Both the position numbers and the translations under genes were made by a program. The notes below the pieces were generated by a model that was given only the letters and a program-made list of their open reading frames with translations, was not told the origin of the DNA and did no database searches. From the NCBI GenBank assembly GCA_000783305.1, contig JROE01000006.1, positions 310,001-374,000 on the forward strand: a stretch of DNA of 64,000 bases, written 5' to 3'. The DNA comes from Sphingobacteriaceae bacterium DW12 (GTDB taxonomy: Bacteria; Bacteroidota; Bacteroidia; Sphingobacteriales; Sphingobacteriaceae). This document shows, piece by piece, positions 60,547 through 64,000 of the stretch (the stretch's first letter is position 1; each line of letters opens with the position of its first letter).

Positions 60547-62601
60547 ATGCAAAAGAAAATATATTTCGTGGTCTTACTTGTGCTTTGCACCCACATCATT
60601 ACTTCTTGTAAAAAAGATTACTTGAAGTCGGACCAATTTTTTAAAGATCGAATAACGATTGAGAAAGTATTCAAAAGCAAGGTTTATACCGAACAATGGC
60701 TAGCGCATGTATATGAAGAGTTTAAGGGCATCAATGCTGATGTGGCGAGTAAGGGCCTTACTCCACATAATTTTGCGGACGATATGTACTATGGTGATCG
60801 GGATAAGGATTATGATCCTTCGAAAAACGAACTCTCCTACAACATGTTCAAAATGGGACTTTACACCGAGAATGATAAGCAAGGTACTTGGACACAATGC
60901 TACAGGGGGATTCGTAATGCAACGACATTCATTCAGAATGTGTACATGAATGTAGAAATGAGTCCAGTGGAAATTGAAGACTACAGAGGGCAAGCGCGTT
61001 TTGCAAGGGCTTACTTATATTGGCAATTGCTTCGGAAGTATGGCCCCATTCCACTGTTGCCAGACGAAGGGATTGACTATACCGAAAGCTATGATAATAT
61101 CGCTACCGCGCGTAGTACTTATGAAGAGTGTGCAACCTATATCAGCAATGAAATGTTGCAAGCCGCCAAAGAAATGCAAAAATTAGGCATGAATCGAGGG
61201 CAAGATGGCTCCGCTCGTCCCACTTGTGGAGCAGCGTTGGCTACTCGGGCCAAAGTTTTGCTATATGCTGCAAGTCCGCTTGCCAACGGAAATACGTCCA
61301 ACTTTGCCACAAGACTAGTCGATGATTCAGGTAAGCGCTTGCTTTCTGCCGATTATCAAGAGGAGAAATGGGCCAAAGCTGCCGCAGCTGCTAGGGATGT
61401 CATTGAGCTTGGTGTGTATCAACTTTATTGGGTTCCAATCCAGGAAACCGGTCAAGATGCTACGGTAATACCACCAAAGGATAATAACTTTTCAGAAAAG
61501 AGTTGGCCAGCTGGTTGGGCAAATATTGATCCGGCTAAGTCTTACGCACAGGTTTTTGATGGTACATTGCAAGCGTCGGGAAATCCAGAGCTGATATTTA
61601 CTAGAGGTAACAATCAGCAAGGAGAAGGGATAGATGCGATGGTCATCCACCAACTACCGCGATCGGCTACAGGCTGGAATACACATGGGCTTACCCAAAA
61701 GTTAGTCGATGCTTATTATATGAACGATGGAAGGGATGCGCCGGGAAAAGACAACGAAATCGGTCGTGGCAATGGCACCGAACGGGTGAAAGGTTACGTA
61801 AGCAAAGAAGACTTTGATGCAGGTAAATACAAGCCGCTTAGAGAAGGCGTATCTCTGCAATATGCAAATCGTGAGCCTCGTTTTTATGCTTCAGTAGCTT
61901 ATAACGGCAGTTTTTGGACACTCTTAAATGAAACTCAAGAACGAAATCGTAATCAACAGGTATTCTATTATCGGGATGACAATCGAGGTAATGGCTTTAA
62001 TTCGTCCAACGCGTATTGGTTACGTACTGGGTTTGGTGTTAAGAAGTTCGTACACCCGAGCGATACCTATGAAGGAGGAAGCGCTGCACGTGTAATTCCA
62101 AAAGCCGAGCCTGCTATTCGTTATGCAGACATTCTGCTTGCGTATGCCGAAGCGCTGAATGAACTTGACGGATCTTACAATATCCCTTCATGGCGTGATG
62201 GAAGTTACGCTATCAGTCGAAATATCAGTGAGATGCAAAGAGGTATTCATCCTATTCGTATTCGAGGGGGAGTACCTGATTATCCTACTACGGTATACAG
62301 CAGTAAAACGGAGCTACGTAAATCCTTAAAGCGCGAACGCTTTATTGAGTTGATGGGGGAAGGGCAACGCTATTATGACTTGCGCCGCTGGATGGATGCC
62401 CCGGTAGAAGAGGCATTGCCTGTCTATGGATGTAATGTGTTGATGAACGGAAAGGAACGTGATCTTTTTCATCAACCGGTGGCGGTATGGGCGCTCAAAA
62501 CTACTTTTGCAGATAAGATGTGGTTTTGGCCAATCAGCCATAATGAGCTTAAACGAAATAAACGTTTGACACAAAATCCAGGATGGACGTATAACGATTA
62601 A
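60547..62601 (+). CDS. SusD/RagB surface nutrient-binding lipoprotein
   Basis: A 684-residue SusD-family lipoprotein, longer than the usual 500-600. The SPII signal ends at Cys21 (IITSC), followed by KKD, a surface-export signal. The family features are visible: N-terminal TPR-like helices with FARAYLYWQLLRKYGPIPLLPD, YEECATYISNEMLQAAKEM, GAALATRAKVLLYAASPLANG, and a late LAYAEALNEL and LKRERFIELMGEGQRYYDLRRWMDA. It forms the lid of the SusC barrel and binds the target glycan at the surface. Confidence 0.95.
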   Translation: MQKKIYFVVLLVLCTHIITSCKKDYLKSDQFFKDRITIEKVFKSKVYTEQWLAHVYEEFKGINADVASKGLTPHNFADDMYYGDRDKDYDPSKNELSYNMFKMGLYTENDKQGTWTQCYRGIRNATTFIQNVYMNVEMSPVEIEDYRGQARFARAYLYWQLLRKYGPIPLLPDEGIDYTESYDNIATARSTYEECATYISNEMLQAAKEMQKLGMNRGQDGSARPTCGAALATRAKVLLYAASPLANGNTSNFATRLVDDSGKRLLSADYQEEKWAKAAAAARDVIELGVYQLYWVPIQETGQDATVIPPKDNNFSEKSWPAGWANIDPAKSYAQVFDGTLQASGNPELIFTRGNNQQGEGIDAMVIHQLPRSATGWNTHGLTQKLVDAYYMNDGRDAPGKDNEIGRGNGTERVKGYVSKEDFDAGKYKPLREGVSLQYANREPRFYASVAYNGSFWTLLNETQERNRNQQVFYYRDDNRGNGFNSSNAYWLRTGFGVKKFVHPSDTYEGGSAARVIPKAEPAIRYADILLAYAEALNELDGSYNIPSWRDGSYAISRNISEMQRGIHPIRIRGGVPDYPTTVYSSKTELRKSLKRERFIELMGEGQRYYDLRRWMDAPVEEALPVYGCNVLMNGKERDLFHQPVAVWALKTTFADKMWFWPISHNELKRNKRLTQNPGWTYND

Positions 62602-62727
62602 ATAGCGAAACTTGGATTCAAGACGGCTTCAACAATCTCAATAAATGAATGCAAAAAAACGGATTCATTAAAGCGCTTGGGCGTAATGTAGTTAGCGCAG
62701 CGCGAATGCCTTAATGAATAAATAAAG

Positions 62728-63732
62728 ATGAACAAAAACTATATTTCAATGAAAAAAACATATATACAGCTCTGGCTGCTTTCATTGCTACTCATCTGTG
62801 GTGGATGTAATGATGAGTGGAAAGACGAACAGTTTGAAAATTTTATTTCATTCAAAGCCCCTTTGGGAAGCGAGGGGGTATCGAATATTTATGTTCGATA
62901 CAAGAGCGATCAAAAGACCTCTTTTCAGCTACCACTAATCGTTAGTGGATCTGCTATTAATAATAAAAATATGAGTGTCCATATTGGTATAGATTCTGAT
63001 ACGTTGAGTGTTTTGAACTTCGAACGATTCCAAAATCGAGAAGATTTTTACTACAGAAAGCTTAATGACCAATATTTCTCCATGCCTAGTACCGTTGAAG
63101 TGAAAGCCGGAGAGAATACAGCTTTAATGACGATAGATTTTACACTTAAAGATATTGACATGGTGGATAAGTGGGTACTACCTCTGGCAATTAAGGAAGA
63201 TGCTTCTTATAATTACATAGCTAACCCCCGCAAGCACTACAGAAAGGCGCTCTTGCGGATTAATCCGTTCAATGATTATTCGGGGACATACAGTGGAACG
63301 GCTCTCAAAACAAGTATGGAAGGTTACGAAAATGAAACACCCATTGTTAAAAGTGAAATCAAAAGTTATGTGGTAAACGAGAATACCATTTTTTTCTACG
63401 CGGGAAATATAGACGAAGAGCGGCAAGATCGTCGCAATTATAAAATCTACGCAACTTTTAACGCAACAGGGGGAGTCAGCTTCCGTGCTGACAATCCCAG
63501 TATTAAGTTTAACGTGAATAAGGATGCCAGTTACACCATCTCCGAACAGATGGATGCTGTACGTCCATATCTACTTCGTCGGTATATATCGATCAATAAC
63601 ATCGATTATAAATTTACAGATTACACAATGGTCCCTAATGTTGATATCAACTATAAGGTGACTGGGTCGCTAACGTTACAGCGGCGCTTAAATACCGAAA
63701 TTCCTGACGAGGATCAGTCTATAGAATGGTAA
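62728..63732 (+). CDS. DUF4973/DUF1735-type PUL lipoprotein
   Basis: A 334-residue lipoprotein, last gene of the PUL. The SPII signal begins at ATG 62749 if that start is used (MKKTYIQLWLLSLLLICGGC) or 62728. After Cys come NDEWKDEQFENFISFKAP, typical of the DUF1735/DUF4973 family, then Ig-like beta repeats (TVEVKAGENTALMTIDFTLKDI, NPFNDYSGTYSG) and a C-terminal lipocalin-like half. Related proteins accompany SusD and bind glycan or assist the complex. The gene lies 126 bp after susD, with small hairpins between. Confidence 0.82.
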   Translation: MNKNYISMKKTYIQLWLLSLLLICGGCNDEWKDEQFENFISFKAPLGSEGVSNIYVRYKSDQKTSFQLPLIVSGSAINNKNMSVHIGIDSDTLSVLNFERFQNREDFYYRKLNDQYFSMPSTVEVKAGENTALMTIDFTLKDIDMVDKWVLPLAIKEDASYNYIANPRKHYRKALLRINPFNDYSGTYSGTALKTSMEGYENETPIVKSEIKSYVVNENTIFFYAGNIDEERQDRRNYKIYATFNATGGVSFRADNPSIKFNVNKDASYTISEQMDAVRPYLLRRYISINNIDYKFTDYTMVPNVDINYKVTGSLTLQRRLNTEIPDEDQSIEW

Positions 63733-63894
63733 AAGTGAAAATGAGTGTGTTCACTTATAAAAGCTAGTTTGTTGAGTTAAGTTTATAGGTTGGAAGTGCG
63801 GAGCGTGAAGCTTCGCATTTCTTTTTGAGCAAGTTCAGGGAACTTGTTGTTTTATTCAACTTGCTTTATCTATACCGTGAGGATTCTAAAGGAC

Positions 63895-63939
63895 AAAAAA
63901 GAAAGGTTAAGAATTCAATATTCTTAACCTTTCTTTTTT
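63895..63939. terminator. Terminator at the end of the PUL (bidirectional)
   Basis: A perfect 20-bp inverted repeat (63895-63914 and 63920-63939) has a 5-nt loop and A-rich and T-rich outer arms. It can stop the PUL transcript and also the converging gene that runs in from the window's right end. Confidence 0.9.
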
Positions 63940-63961
63940 GGAAAATGTAACGGATAGATTT

Positions 63962-64000
63962 TTATTCCTTGTCTAATAAAGGCAAGTATTTCTCATATCC
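63962..64000 (-). CDS. C-terminal end of a gene entering from the right (partial)
   Basis: On the minus strand the last bases of the window read GYEKYLPLLDKE followed by TAA at 63962-63964, 22 bp from the shared terminator. This is too little to name a family. The arrangement (convergent, shared terminator) supports a real gene. Confidence 0.5.
   Translation of the reverse strand, partial: GYEKYLPLLDKE

Noticed and set aside
1..64000. Mobile elements, prophage, CRISPR arrays or defence systems
   Set aside because: No transposase, integrase, phage structural gene, cas gene or regularly spaced repeat array was found on reading the window.

Overview
The window looks like chromosomal DNA of a Bacteroidota member, most likely Sphingobacteriaceae (Sphingobacterium-like; inferred from protein families and style, not from a database search). 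Evidence: no Shine-Dalgarno sequences, repeated Bacteroidota-type -7 elements (TAnnTTTG, twice with TTTG 19 bp upstream), many SPII lipoproteins, a SusC/SusD pair, and families typical of the phylum (DUF4296, DUF3810, DUF4973, PnuT, GH127, two-component propeller kinases). No insertion sequence, prophage, CRISPR array or rRNA was seen.

Layout. 1-11 kb: tRNA-Arg(TCT) and tRNA-Ser(TGA), both with textbook promoters and terminators; YceI; an AlkD-like DNA alkylation repair protein; a His/Arg/Tyr-rich secreted protein; a NodB-type deacetylase lipoprotein; PhnA/YjdM; a YpfJ-type zinc peptidase; a LuxE-like acyl-protein synthetase; cytochrome bd oxidase (cydAB); a serine hydrolase; tRNA-Pro(GGG). 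11-24 kb: fabG, mqo, a TPP riboswitch controlling pnuT and a translationally coupled acyl-CoA-dehydrogenase-like flavoprotein, then leftward genes (TIGR01777 epimerase, lipoprotein, luciferase-like monooxygenase) and the tight leftward operon yggS-GNAT-DUF3298-lysC-methyltransferase. 23.5-33 kb: DUF4296 lipoprotein, mutS2, mgtC-like, PAP2 phosphatase; leftward YceH and a YCF48-type propeller; then a rightward operon of a histone-deacetylase-family enzyme, a 37-kDa nucleoid-associated protein and a DUF3810 protein. 33-41.5 kb: small accessory genes, including a J-domain/KTSC fusion, a VF530 protein, an SRPBCC protein, a collapsed metallo-beta-lactamase pseudogene, a methyltransferase, a YdhC/PunC-type MFS transporter, and yeiH beside a LysR regulator.

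41.5-63.9 kb is a polysaccharide utilisation locus (PUL). A propeller sensor kinase and its receiver/AraC regulator are transcribed leftward with an ATGA overlap. They face a rightward cluster: galM, GH127, GH2, DUF4965 glutaminase-like protein, acyltransferase-3, an IPT/TIG + NHL surface lipoprotein, SusC, SusD and a DUF4973 lipoprotein, ending at a 20-bp-stem terminator. The expected flow is surface capture (IPT/TIG protein, SusD), TonB-dependent import (SusC), periplasmic debranching (GH127, GH2, GalM), with the kinase sensing a released sugar. The 314-bp divergent control region contains an exact 11-bp direct repeat with 21-bp periodicity, a good candidate operator for the AraC-type regulator.

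Nothing seen amounts to a demonstrated new defence or mobile system. The best leads are the split PUL regulator with its candidate operator, the TPP-riboswitch unit carrying an unexplained flavoprotein, the deacetylase/nucleoid-protein operon, the J-domain/KTSC fusion, and several genes whose promoters imply leaderless or nearly leaderless mRNAs.
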